Origin: an uncultured Christensenella sp.
GTDB lineage: Bacteria; Bacillota; Clostridia; Christensenellales; Borkfalkiaceae
DNA length: 64,000 nucleotides
Direction of reading: 5' to 3'
Assembly (NCBI GenBank): GCA_910583545.1
Contig: CAJTXM010000007.1
Span: 1-64,000 of the forward strand
Shown one piece after another: positions 1-7,499 of this stretch. The stretch's first letter is position 1, and each line of letters starts with the position of its first letter. Position numbers and translations under genes: made by a program. Under the pieces are notes generated by a model that did no database searches, was not told the origin of the DNA, and saw nothing but the letters and a program-made list of their open reading frames with translations.

Positions 1-37
1 GGAGGTTTTTATTTGCAACGCTTCCGCTTCTTTTTTG

Positions 38-60
38 CCTCCCGCATAGCGGGAGGTTGT
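38..60 (+). terminator. Terminator-like hairpin for a gene left of the window
   Basis: CCTCCCGC and GCGGGAGG pair perfectly around a 3-base loop (38-56) and are followed by TTGTCTTTT. The gene it serves lies outside the window. A second hairpin follows within 20 bases. Confidence 0.55.
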
Positions 61-75
61 CTTTTAACAACACAC

Positions 76-105
76 AGCCGAACGGGTTACCCCGTTCGGC
101 TTTAT
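76..105 (+). terminator. Rho-independent terminator
   Basis: AGCCGAACGGG (76-86) and CCCGTTCGGCT (91-101) form a perfect 11-bp stem with a TTAC loop, followed by TTATT. It insulates the toxin-antitoxin promoter from upstream transcription. Confidence 0.7.
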
Positions 106-113
106 TAAACTTC

Positions 114-151
114 TTGACAACCATAGCATATTATGGTATAATTAAGCCATA
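114..151 (+). promoter_or_regulatory. Promoter and overlapping inverted repeats of the toxin-antitoxin operon
   Basis: TTGACA (114-119) and TATAAT (137-142) are consensus boxes 17 bp apart. ACCATA (120-125) and TATGGT (132-137) form an inverted repeat in the spacer, and CCATA (147-151) pairs again with TATGG. Dyads over the core promoter fit autorepression by the antitoxin or complex, which is usual for Phd/YefM systems. The operator role is inferred. Confidence 0.75.
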
Positions 152-181
152 ATAAATATATAAAAAGAGGAGTAAAAAATT

Positions 182-454
182 ATGCAAACGTTACCAAAAA
201 TTTTACCTATAAACGAACTGAAAAATACCGCGCAGATTTCTCAAACCTGCAAAGAAAGTCAGGTCCCCATAATCATAACGAAGAACGGATACGGTGAAAT
301 GGTTTTAATGAGTCTTGAATTATACGAGCAGACAATAGCCAAAATGCAGGCTGCGCTGTTGATCAACGAAAGTCTTAGCGACGTTGAAAAGGGCGCAAAC
401 CTTATCGACGGAGAAAAGTTTTTTTCTTCTATGAGGGAAAAATATGGCAAATGA
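182..454 (+). CDS. Phd/YefM-family antitoxin
   Basis: This 90-residue protein is the likely antitoxin of a type II toxin-antitoxin pair. The N-terminal half (PINELKN, then a segment ending IIITKNGYGEMVLMS) matches the Phd/YefM DNA-binding fold, where a prevent-host-death-like motif precedes 'TKNG.g..vl.s'. The C-terminal 35 residues would be the toxin-neutralising tail. AAGAGGAG lies about 9 bases before the ATG, downstream of a consensus promoter. The stop overlaps the next gene by 11 bases, so translation is coupled and the antitoxin is made first. Binding to the promoter dyads at 120-151 is expected from the family. The family call is firm; the exact subfamily is not. Confidence 0.85.
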   Translation: MQTLPKILPINELKNTAQISQTCKESQVPIIITKNGYGEMVLMSLELYEQTIAKMQAALLINESLSDVEKGANLIDGEKFFSSMREKYGK

Positions 455-761
455 ATTTGATTTGCTGATTTCTCCGAGAGCGGCGGAAGATTTTGAAAGT
501 ATATTCGATTACGTAAGTATCGAATTATGCAACGGAACGGCAGCAAATTCGCTTGTTGACGAGTTTCAAAAGGCATTAGAACGTGTATGCTTTATGCCCG
601 AAAGCTGTCCGAGAGTAAATAACGAATACGTAAACGATAAAAATTTGCGCAAATTATTAGTGAATAATTACATAATTTTCTATAAAATAAACGAAGAAAA
701 TCAATCCGTCGAGGTAATCAGAGTTTTGTACGGTATGATGAATTTCAAAGATATTTTATAA
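444..761 (+). CDS. RelE/ParE-family toxin
   Basis: This 105-residue protein sits in the toxin position behind the Phd/YefM antitoxin, with an 11-base overlap. It has the ParE/RelE layout: an N-terminal strand with ISPRAAEDFESIFDYVS (beta strand, then a helical hairpin), a conserved R/L-rich turn NLRKLLVNNYIIFYKI and the closing strand VEVIRVLYGMMNF. The 'Y.iFY.i' and 'v.iirvlyg.md' segments are typical of the family. Whether it is a gyrase poison (ParE-like) or a ribosome-dependent RNase (RelE-like) cannot be told from sequence, though ParE-like is favoured. A strong hairpin terminator follows immediately. Confidence 0.85.
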   Translation: MANEFDLLISPRAAEDFESIFDYVSIELCNGTAANSLVDEFQKALERVCFMPESCPRVNNEYVNDKNLRKLLVNNYIIFYKINEENQSVEVIRVLYGMMNFKDIL

Positions 762-765
762 TTTA

Positions 766-792
766 AAAGGCGGAGCTGAAAGCTCCGCCTTT
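766..792. terminator. Bidirectional terminator between convergent genes
   Basis: AAAGGCGGAGCT (766-777) and AGCTCCGCCTTT (781-792) form a 12-bp stem with a GAA loop and T-rich flanks on both strands. It serves the toxin gene on the right-going strand and the HTH/glycine-repeat gene on the other. Confidence 0.8.
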
Positions 793-796
793 GTTA

Positions 797-1585
797 TTAA
801 GTGTTCATAAAATTGTTTGCAAGGCTTCGCATAAGCGAAGTGAAGCCCGACCAGAATTTCGGAATTTTGTCAAGCTCGGCATACACCGCGTTTTTCATCA
901 GTTCATAGTCGCTTTTTAAAACCGAAATAACAGAACCTTCCGCACTGCTGTCACCGACTGCAATTCCGCCGCGCGCAACGTCGCCGACTGCAATTATACT
1001 GCCGTAAGCAAATCCTCCGCACGAAAACGCCCCTACCGCGCAACCGCCTATCGCCAGCGCTCCGACGGCAAGTCCGCCGAAGGCGATAAAACCTATTGCC
1101 GCTCCGCCGAAAGCAATCAGCCCTGCGGATATGCTTGCAATTGAAACAAGCCCCAGACAGAGACAGCCGAAAGCCAAAACGCCCAGACTTAAAGGCCCGA
1201 CCGATACCACTCCGACGGAGACGAGCCCGACCGAGAAAAAGCCTTTTGCAACTCTGCCCAATCCGATATTGATATGCACGAGCGGAAGTTTGCCTATATG
1301 CGTTTTGCTTGTATATTCGAAATAGAAATTTTTAAAATCGAAAAACAAGTTTCCGCCCGTTTCACTTTTTTCGTTTGACGGCTGTTGTTCGCCGTAATTT
1401 AAAAGATAGTCGCAGCTCACACCGAAGAGACGGCTCATTTTCATTAAAGTATCCGTTTCGGGAAAAGCCAGATCGCCTTCCCACCTTGAAACCGCCTGAC
1501 GCGTTACGTTAAGCGTTTCGGCAAGCTCAACCTGCGTCATTCCTTTTTCTTTTCTGCATTTCGCTATTTTTTCACCCGTGGTCAT
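797..1585 (-). CDS. XRE-family regulator fused to a glycine pentad-repeat domain
   Basis: The 262-residue protein begins with a Cro/C1-type HTH (about residues 1-62; MTQVELAETLNVTRQAVSRW is the helix-turn-helix, and CDYLLN its usual end). After a linker it carries about 18 tandem pentads of the form G-x-x-x-(hydrophobic), for example GLVSV, GVVSV, GPLSL, GVLAF, GGLAV and GALAI. A short charged and helical tail closes it. The pentad tract is rich in Gly/Ala/Val and could form a stacked beta-helix-like or membrane-embedded structure; which one is not clear. The ATG at 1583-1585 is preferred over the upstream TTG because GGAGGG lies 5 bases before it. It is a single gene with its own promoter, convergent with the toxin-antitoxin operon. 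Its target is unknown. Confidence 0.75.
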   Translation of the reverse strand: MTTGEKIAKCRKEKGMTQVELAETLNVTRQAVSRWEGDLAFPETDTLMKMSRLFGVSCDYLLNYGEQQPSNEKSETGGNLFFDFKNFYFEYTSKTHIGKLPLVHINIGLGRVAKGFFSVGLVSVGVVSVGPLSLGVLAFGCLCLGLVSIASISAGLIAFGGAAIGFIAFGGLAVGALAIGGCAVGAFSCGGFAYGSIIAVGDVARGGIAVGDSSAEGSVISVLKSDYELMKNAVYAELDKIPKFWSGFTSLMRSLANNFMNT

Positions 1586-1605
1586 CTTTACCCTCCATTG
1601 CAATT

Positions 1606-1634
1606 ATTATACAGCAACGAAACGTGTTTTACAA
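1606..1634 (-). promoter_or_regulatory. Promoter of the HTH/glycine-repeat gene
   Basis: Read leftward, TTGTAA (1634-1629) and TATAAT (1611-1606) are 17 bp apart, about 20 bases before the chosen ATG. Confidence 0.65.
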
Positions 1635-1678
1635 TATATCTACGGTTTCATAGCGTAACTTTCAAATTGCTTTTGCAA

Positions 1679-1706
1679 AAAAAACGGCGTTTAACGCCGT
1701 TTTTTT
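1679..1706 (-). terminator. Terminator of the leftward pectin operon
   Basis: AAAACGGCG and CGCCGTTTT pair around a short loop with A/T runs on both sides, directly after the GH105 stop codon. It closes the large leftward transcript. Confidence 0.75.
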
Positions 1707-1712
1707 ATCAAT

Positions 1713-2846
1713 CTATAATTGTTTGATTTCTGTATATGCCATTACGAAAGGGCCCGTGCCCTTTGCGTCGTTTTCAACGACGGGCTCGGAAATATAGTAC
1801 TCAAACGTGCCGTCGCGCTTTTTATTGGTTTCGGGTCCCAAGCCTGCCATGAGGCAGATTCCGCCCAGATTGAGTTTGCCGTCGGTTTCCGTAAGATAGG
1901 CTTTGCAAATGCCGTCGAAAACTTCCCTGCCGATTTCGCCGAACCGCTTATCGACCGCGCCGAGTCTTGCGCCCTTCATCATTGCGTACGCAATCATTGC
2001 ACTGCCCGACGTTTCGAGGTAATTTCCCTCTCTCTCTCCCTGATCGACGACCTGCCAGAACATTTTTTTATCTTTATCTATATACTGCTTCAAACCGCCG
2101 ATCGTTTCTTTGAAAATTTTAACAAGCTTATCCTTGTGCTCTTTTGCGCTGTCGGGCATATAGCCGATTACGTCTATAAGCCCCACGGTGTACCAGCCGA
2201 TTGAACGGAGCCAGAAGCTCTTTGAAAGTCCGTTTTTACCGCACCAGAACGCCGACTTGGAGTAGTCCCAGCCGTGATAGTAAAGGCGTTTTTTCTTATC
2301 GTACATATTGTCGTAAACGTTTTGAAACTGATTTACAATATCGGAAAAATTCTTTCCGCCGTTGAACTCCGCCTCGTATCTCGTATAGAAAACCTGAGCC
2401 ATATACAGCCCGTCAAGCCAGACCTGATCGGGATAAATTTTCTTGTGCCAGAAATTGCCCGTTCCCGTTCTCGGTTGGGTTTTTAACTGAGAATACAGTA
2501 ATTCAATTGCTTTTTTATACTTATCTTTACCCGTTTCGCGGTATAAATCAAAAAGTACTCTGCCTTCGTTTATATTATCGACGTTGTAAGTTTCAAGCTC
2601 GTAGCCGCGGATACTGCCGTCGTCAAAGACGTAGTAACCGACGAACTTATCGATAAAATCAATATACTTTTTGTTTCCCGTCTGTCTGTAAATGGTATAC
2701 AGCGAGGTCATCATACAGCCGTCTATGTAATTCCAGCCTGCCGGCTTGCCGTGATTGATATTCTCGATATTCCATACAGGTCTGTCGGGAGTAGTGTCCT
2801 CGATAAGACGGTCGATGTATTTATCGATAACAGCGTAATTTGTCAT
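1713..2846 (-). CDS. GH105 unsaturated rhamnogalacturonyl/uronyl hydrolase
   Basis: This 377-residue (alpha/alpha)6-barrel hydrolase belongs to the YteR/YesR family. Members release a 4,5-unsaturated uronic acid from the non-reducing end of pectin oligosaccharides made by lyases. The segment DQVWLDGLYMAQVFYTRYE contains the conserved W-x-D-G with the proposed catalytic Asp, and SFWLRSIGWYTVGLID and YLETSGSAMIAYAM are also typical. Length matches the family (about 370). There is no signal peptide, so it is cytoplasmic. The ATG at 2844-2846 follows AAGGAG by 5 bases; a GTG slightly upstream is less likely. It starts 2 bases after the GH28 stop. Its product would need KduI, encoded 20 kb away, for further breakdown. 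Confidence 0.9.
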   Translation of the reverse strand: MTNYAVIDKYIDRLIEDTTPDRPVWNIENINHGKPAGWNYIDGCMMTSLYTIYRQTGNKKYIDFIDKFVGYYVFDDGSIRGYELETYNVDNINEGRVLFDLYRETGKDKYKKAIELLYSQLKTQPRTGTGNFWHKKIYPDQVWLDGLYMAQVFYTRYEAEFNGGKNFSDIVNQFQNVYDNMYDKKKRLYYHGWDYSKSAFWCGKNGLSKSFWLRSIGWYTVGLIDVIGYMPDSAKEHKDKLVKIFKETIGGLKQYIDKDKKMFWQVVDQGEREGNYLETSGSAMIAYAMMKGARLGAVDKRFGEIGREVFDGICKAYLTETDGKLNLGGICLMAGLGPETNKKRDGTFEYYISEPVVENDAKGTGPFVMAYTEIKQL

Positions 2847-2848
2847 AT

Positions 2849-4390
2849 TCACTCCTTTACAAGCTCCCCGACGTCCTTTAAAATGATCTCTTCGCCCGAA
2901 ACGTTGTCGAAAGTGACGTTTTTGAGAATCAGTTTTTCAACGTTGTCTGCGTAAATTCCCTCGCGGCAGTGTTTTTCAACGCGCAGCGCCATTGCAGGAA
3001 GGTCAGGCTGTGCGTCGTTTTTGAAGCCGAAGCTCACGTTTTCTATCCTGATTTCCTTTATGGGAAGTTCGGCAAGTCCGTCGAAATACGCCGCCATAAC
3101 TTCGCAGTCCTTACATTCGATATCCTTAAAAGTGAATTTGCCCATATACGGTGTTCCGTCGTCGACGGGGATATTTTTATCGTGCGCCCAGACAAATTCG
3201 GATCTGCCGTCGGGATCGCAGAAATAATACATATTTATGACGAGCGGAGTTTTGACTCCGATCATTTTAATATTTTCGAAGCATACGCCGTCTATTATTC
3301 CGTCCTTGCCCCTTCCGCGCCTCGATTTTATTCTGAGTCCGCGGTCGGTGTTCATAAACAGGCACTGCCCGACGGTAAGCTCCTTAACGCCTCCGCTCAT
3401 TTCACTGCCTAAAACTATTGCGCCGTGTCCGTCGCGGAACAAATTATTCCTGAGCGTGTGGCGCGTTGCAGGCGTTTTATAGGTTTTACCCATATACAGC
3501 TTTCCGCTCTTTATCGCGCAGCAATCGTCGCCGACGCTGAATTTACAGCCGATTATGCGGACGTTGTCACAGCTTTCGGGGTCGAGTCCGTCGGTATTCG
3601 GCGCGTTTGCAGGGCACTTAACGCCGATATCGTAAAAGGCAAGATTTTTCGAAAAAAACGGATGCAGATTCCACGACGCGGAATTTCCCGTCCTGACGCC
3701 GTGAAAAGTAACGTTTTCGCACTTATTTAAAAACACGAGTCGCGGACGCGCGATTTTTCTGCCCTTCGGCGTGGCCCACCAGGTGGAATTGTCGGCATTG
3801 CCGTTTATAAAGCCCTCGCCGACGATGCGGATATTTTTCTGCCTGTATGCGTAAATAAGCGCCTGACGGCAGTCGTACGGGTCGCCTTCCCAGCTTGCCG
3901 TTATCTCTTCTTTGCCGTCGGCGACCGTCCTTGCAGGAATAACGGGATAGTGCTCTTCGACCGTGTCGCCTAAAAGCGTCGCGCCCTTTTTCAGCTCTAC
4001 CGTAATATCGCTTTTAAGCGTAAGCGGACGTATAAGATAGGTGCCCTCGGGCACTTCAACTCTTCCGCCCTTCGGGCAGGCGTCTATTGCGCCCTGAACC
4101 GCAGGGGTGTCGTCCGTCCTGCCGTCGCCCTTTGCGCCGAAAGCTTTTACCGAAACAACGCCCGTTTCCTTTTCGGTGACGAAAGTCACCTTACAGCCGT
4201 CCGCGCCTGCCGTAACGGTATATTCCGTATCGGGCTTTAAGTTGAAGAGTGAAAACACGTTCGTATCGCGCTCGGCATCTTCCTCAACGCCGTTTACCGT
4301 CACTTTATATTTTTCGGGACTGTAATAGGGTTCTGAATTGACAAGTTCGAAACACGCCGAAACGCCTGATACAAATAATAATTTAAACAT
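2849..4390 (-). CDS. GH28 polygalacturonase with N-terminal Fn3-like domain
   Basis: This 513-residue right-handed beta-helix enzyme is a GH28 pectin hydrolase, probably an exo-acting galacturonidase on oligogalacturonides. The family motifs are present: NTDGLDPESC and GDDCCAIKSG carry the catalytic Asp residues, GHGAIVLGSEMSGG the His, and RGLRIKSRRGRG the substrate-binding Arg/Lys. The first ~85 residues look like a fibronectin-III-like domain (YKVTVNGVEE, LKPDTEYTVTA), as in bacterial exo-polygalacturonases. KAFGAKGDGRTDDTPAVQ then marks the start of the helix. No convincing signal peptide is seen, so intracellular action is inferred. It overlaps the upstream membrane-protein gene by 8 bases, and GH105 follows after 2 bases. 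Endo versus exo action cannot be settled from sequence. Confidence 0.9.
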   Translation of the reverse strand: MFKLLFVSGVSACFELVNSEPYYSPEKYKVTVNGVEEDAERDTNVFSLFNLKPDTEYTVTAGADGCKVTFVTEKETGVVSVKAFGAKGDGRTDDTPAVQGAIDACPKGGRVEVPEGTYLIRPLTLKSDITVELKKGATLLGDTVEEHYPVIPARTVADGKEEITASWEGDPYDCRQALIYAYRQKNIRIVGEGFINGNADNSTWWATPKGRKIARPRLVFLNKCENVTFHGVRTGNSASWNLHPFFSKNLAFYDIGVKCPANAPNTDGLDPESCDNVRIIGCKFSVGDDCCAIKSGKLYMGKTYKTPATRHTLRNNLFRDGHGAIVLGSEMSGGVKELTVGQCLFMNTDRGLRIKSRRGRGKDGIIDGVCFENIKMIGVKTPLVINMYYFCDPDGRSEFVWAHDKNIPVDDGTPYMGKFTFKDIECKDCEVMAAYFDGLAELPIKEIRIENVSFGFKNDAQPDLPAMALRVEKHCREGIYADNVEKLILKNVTFDNVSGEEIILKDVGELVKE

Positions 4391-5045
4391 CCGAAATCAC
4401 CGCCTTTCTGTGTTTTTTTACTAAATGAACGATTAAATCTTTTACGCCGATAAATGCCATATCGACTATAAGCACTATGAGCGCCCAGCTCATAGGTTCT
4501 ATATGCAGAGTGAACATAAACTCGTTTATGAACAGATATACGAAGTTGACTAATACGGCAACGCCTATATAGTACAGCACGTTCGTAAAGAAAGTCCAGT
4601 ATGCCTTGAACGGAAACGGGAACATCATATAGTCGTTATATTCGCGCCTGTCCGTTTCCATAAAGTGAAACAAAGGATTAATAAGCACGTCGGCGCCAAG
4701 ACCTAAGACGATGCCGTCCAGCAGCATTAAATCGGCAGGCGCGGAAATTATTGTGCCGAGACCCATATTGACGAAAAAGCAGACCATTCCCGCCGCCCAC
4801 CATTTGACGAAAAGCGCCTTTAAAAACGCAGGAATCCTGCTTAAAAAGTCGGTACGGTAAGGGTTGAAATTCTTTTCCGTGCCCTTTCCCTCAGTGCCCG
4901 TGCAATCGGATATTTTCATCGACACATCGCCGAATTCCGACGTGTCCTCGCCTTTGAGCGCGGCAACCAGCTCGTCGACCTTATCGATTTTTAAGTCGTA
5001 AAAATCTTCTATCGTAGTTTCTTTGATTTTCTTTTTCTTAGCCAT
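4383..5045 (-). CDS. Unassigned integral membrane protein of the pectin transport operon
   Basis: This 220-residue protein has a Lys-rich cytoplasmic N-terminus (MAKKKKIKE), about 75 soluble residues and then four to five hydrophobic segments (near FVKWWAAGMVCFFVNMG, LMLLDGIVLGLGADVLI, WTFFTNVLYYIGVAVLVNF and WALIVLIVDMAFIGVKDLIV). I do not recognise a named family. The start chosen is the ATG at 5045; a GTG 18 bases upstream lacks a ribosome site. It lies between another membrane-protein gene and GH28, overlapping GH28 by 8 bases, so it is made with the pectin enzymes. A role in uptake, such as transporter assembly or anchoring, is only an inference from position. Confidence 0.6.
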   Translation of the reverse strand: MAKKKKIKETTIEDFYDLKIDKVDELVAALKGEDTSEFGDVSMKISDCTGTEGKGTEKNFNPYRTDFLSRIPAFLKALFVKWWAAGMVCFFVNMGLGTIISAPADLMLLDGIVLGLGADVLINPLFHFMETDRREYNDYMMFPFPFKAYWTFFTNVLYYIGVAVLVNFVYLFINEFMFTLHIEPMSWALIVLIVDMAFIGVKDLIVHLVKKHRKAVISDV

Positions 5046-5091
5046 AATCCCACTTAAGCTCACGAAAATTTTTAAGATTGATTTCTGTTAA

Positions 5092-5124
5092 AATAACCGA
5101 CAAAATTTAATTTTGCCGGTTATT
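5092..5124 (-). promoter_or_regulatory. Intergenic hairpin between two membrane-protein genes
   Basis: AATAACCGACAAAATT (5092-5107) and AATTTTGCCGGTTATT (5109-5124) pair with one wobble. Read leftward it is followed by TTTTAACAG. It may be a partial terminator or a processing/stability element that sets gene dosage inside the operon. Confidence 0.5.
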
Positions 5125-5142
5125 AAACGATTTATAAATTTC

Positions 5143-5775
5143 TTATTCCTCTTCGATATCTATTCCTCCGCTCATAGTTTCGGTAGCGGATTCAAGCTTT
5201 TTCGACGTGTTTATCTTTTTGATCAGTCTGCCGTAAACGGGCAGAAGCGCAAATACTACCGCCGAAACGCACAGCAGAACGATATGAGCAATCATATACG
5301 GCTGGCCGGGTTCGACTTTCAGACTCAGCGACGAGCCGACGCCGTTAAACTCGATACAGTTTTCCATCTGAACGTAGTAGACGATATCGCACGCGAGTAT
5401 TCCTGCAAGCATTGCAAAAACCAGAGCTATAAAGAATATGTTCGGTTTTTTGCGCTTGGGGAACGCGTTTAAAAAGCTTACCAGAACCAAAAGCGACAGC
5501 AGCGTGGAAATAAATATGCATATGCCCGTTGCCTTCGTTCTCGCGTCGTTGAACGATGCCGCTATTGAGCCGGAGAACTTATACAAAAAGAGCATAAAGC
5601 ATACCGTAGTCAGCGCAAGCACGATAAGCGGAATAATCTGAGGCTTTACCTTTAAAGCGACAACCTTTTTACGGAACCATTCTTTGACTGCAGACAAGGC
5701 TTTGCCGCCTGCCGAAGGCTTCACTTCGGGCTGAGGTGTTTCAGGTTGCATTTCATTCAAAACTTCTTCCGGCAT
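5143..5775 (-). CDS. Unassigned four-span membrane protein
   Basis: The 210-residue protein has a Pro/Glu-rich soluble N-terminus (about 45 residues), four predicted membrane spans (IIPLIVLALTTVCFMLFLY; ATGICIFISTLLSLLVLVSF; IFFIALVFAMLAGILACDIV; MIAHIVLLCVSAVVFALLP) and an acidic C-terminus. An extracytoplasmic loop lies between spans 3 and 4. No family was recognised. Its stop is followed by a hairpin, and its start is 10 bases after the ABC ATPase stop, so it belongs to the transport operon. The topology (soluble tail, 2+2 helices) resembles its neighbours at 6888-7499 and 7496-8143, which hints at a common ancestor or a shared complex, but identity looks low. Confidence 0.6.
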   Translation of the reverse strand: MPEEVLNEMQPETPQPEVKPSAGGKALSAVKEWFRKKVVALKVKPQIIPLIVLALTTVCFMLFLYKFSGSIAASFNDARTKATGICIFISTLLSLLVLVSFLNAFPKRKKPNIFFIALVFAMLAGILACDIVYYVQMENCIEFNGVGSSLSLKVEPGQPYMIAHIVLLCVSAVVFALLPVYGRLIKKINTSKKLESATETMSGGIDIEEE

Positions 5776-5785
5776 ATTGCCCTCC

Positions 5786-6895
5786 TTACCTTATCGCCCT
5801 GCCGTATTCGGCAATAACTTCTTCGCCCTTATCGTTCACCGAGGTTTTATTCGGCTCGAAGAAATGCGTCATTTCGGGGTCGAAACCGATGCCGATTTCG
5901 TCGCCGTTCTTATAGTTGCACCATTCGGAGAACTTGCAGACGACTATCTTTTTATCGCAGATCTTGCCGTGAACGAGGGTGTTCATTCCGAGGTTTTCGT
6001 TATTCGTAACTTTAAGCTTTACACTTCCGTTCCTTGTGATATTTTCGGGACGGCAGCCCATAATTACGGGCTGTCCCTCGTAAGCTTTCAAGGTTTCTTT
6101 CTGTTTGTCGTTCAGAGGATACCCGAACAGATCGCATACAAATTCGCCCTTTTCGATTTTGCCTTCGAACATATTCATAGGAGGAAGTCCTATAAACGTT
6201 GCAACGAAAGTGTTTTCGGGCTTTTCGTACAGATCGATAGGCTTGCCTATCTGCTGAACGTGACCCATAGACATACAGACTATCCTGTCCGCAAGCGTCA
6301 GAGCCTCGGTCTGGTCGTGAGTGACGTACATCATTGTCGCTTTGAGCTTTTTATGCAGAAGCATTATCTCTCTGCGCATCGAACCGCGCAGCTTTGCGTC
6401 GAGGTTGGAAAGCGGTTCGTCGAATAAAAATACTTTGGGGTTTCTGACTATCGCTCTGCCCATTGCAACCCTCTGACGCTGTCCGCCCGAAAGCTGTTTG
6501 GGTTTTTTGTTGAGCTGAGTCTTTAAATCAAGGATTTCGGCAGCCGCCATAACTTTGCGGTGAATGACCTGTTTGTCCTCCTTCCTCAAAGTAAGCGAAA
6601 AAGCCATATTTTCGTAAATAGTCATATGACCGTACAGCGCGTAGTTCTGGAAAACCATTGCTATATCTCTGTCCTTGGGCGGAAGACGCGTACAGTCCTT
6701 GCCGTCTATGGTGAGCTTGCCTGCCGAAATATCTTCAAGCCCCGCCACCATTCTCAGCGTAGTTGACTTTCCGCAGCCCGACGGGCCTACGAGCACTATG
6801 AATTCGCCGTCGTTGATATCGAGGTTGAAATCATATACCGCCTGAACTCCGCCGTCGTATATTTTGTCTAAATGTTCGATCTTTACGTCAGGCAT
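5786..6895 (-). CDS. Sugar ABC transporter ATP-binding protein (MsmK/UgpC family)
   Basis: This 369-residue ATPase energises CUT1-type carbohydrate importers. It has Walker A GPSGCGKSTT, signature LSGGQRQRV, Walker B VFLFDEPLSNLD and the H-loop in YVTHDQTEA, then a C-terminal MalK-type regulatory region (about residues 240-369). The ATG at 6893-6895 follows GGAGG and is preferred; an in-frame extension upstream (24 Arg/Pro-rich residues) has no family match. It overlaps the upstream membrane-protein gene by 8 bases. It should pair with the permeases at 11005-13033 and the lipoprotein at 8221-10767. A second ATPase of the same family is encoded at 21352, which is unusual where only one permease pair is visible. 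Confidence 0.92.
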   Translation of the reverse strand: MPDVKIEHLDKIYDGGVQAVYDFNLDINDGEFIVLVGPSGCGKSTTLRMVAGLEDISAGKLTIDGKDCTRLPPKDRDIAMVFQNYALYGHMTIYENMAFSLTLRKEDKQVIHRKVMAAAEILDLKTQLNKKPKQLSGGQRQRVAMGRAIVRNPKVFLFDEPLSNLDAKLRGSMRREIMLLHKKLKATMMYVTHDQTEALTLADRIVCMSMGHVQQIGKPIDLYEKPENTFVATFIGLPPMNMFEGKIEKGEFVCDLFGYPLNDKQKETLKAYEGQPVIMGCRPENITRNGSVKLKVTNNENLGMNTLVHGKICDKKIVVCKFSEWCNYKNGDEIGIGFDPEMTHFFEPNKTSVNDKGEEVIAEYGRAIR

Positions 6896-7499
6896 TGGGC
6901 GCCTCCTCTGCAACTTTCTCCGTTTCGGGGGCAGAAACCTGCGCCGTCGTCTCGTCGGCTTTGTCAAGTTCTTTAAGCGTAGCTTCTACCGAAACTTCAC
7001 CGCTTTCTATTTTCTTTTGGAAATTTTCAAGATTCTTCGAGCGGATGAAACCTATCACCGCCGAAGCTATTACGCACGCGCCCGATCCCGCAAGACCGAC
7101 GGCAAGAATTGCAAACGTGCCCATCGAAAGCACGGCTCCGCGGTATTCTATGTCTGCAAGTTTGACGTACGCCGTTTCGGTTATTCCTGCCAGAGGAAGC
7201 CAGAAGATACGCACGAACTGCATTACGCCGAGAATTATCTGAACGTAAAACATTTTCCTGTCGTAATTTTTGACCTGTTCCGAGCAGAGAAAAATAACCA
7301 AAAGGAAGATAAGATTATACACTACGTCTATCGCAATGGGCCAGCGGTAGTAATAGTTTTCGTTTTTGACCTGCGCGTACAGAAAGATAAAATAGACGCA
7401 GGCAAACACTATGCCGAAAAGAGCAAGCGACGAGCCGAGTTTATTCTTCTTGTAGCGCTGAATGTCGTTTTGTATTACGGGATTTACATCTTTTTTCAT
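6888..7499 (-). CDS. Unassigned four-span membrane protein
   Basis: This 203-residue protein has four hydrophobic spans (SSLALFGIVFACVYFIFLYA; WPIAIDVVYNLIFLLVIFL; MFYVQIILGVMQFVRIFWL; AILAVGLAGSGACVIASAVI) and a charged C-terminal tail of about 50 residues rich in Glu/Ala (KKIESGEVSVEATLKELDKA). No family was recognised. The start overlaps the preceding gene by 4 bases (ATGA type) and its end overlaps the ATPase by 8 bases, so these three genes are translationally coupled. Tight coupling with the ATPase suggests a stoichiometric partner of the transporter, but that is inference. Confidence 0.6.
   Translation of the reverse strand: MKKDVNPVIQNDIQRYKKNKLGSSLALFGIVFACVYFIFLYAQVKNENYYYRWPIAIDVVYNLIFLLVIFLCSEQVKNYDRKMFYVQIILGVMQFVRIFWLPLAGITETAYVKLADIEYRGAVLSMGTFAILAVGLAGSGACVIASAVIGFIRSKNLENFQKKIESGEVSVEATLKELDKADETTAQVSAPETEKVAEEAPNA

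Noticed and set aside
1601..1603. Upstream TTG as the start of the HTH/glycine-repeat protein
   Set aside because: GGAGGG sits between this TTG and the ATG at 1585, ideal for the ATG and useless for the TTG.
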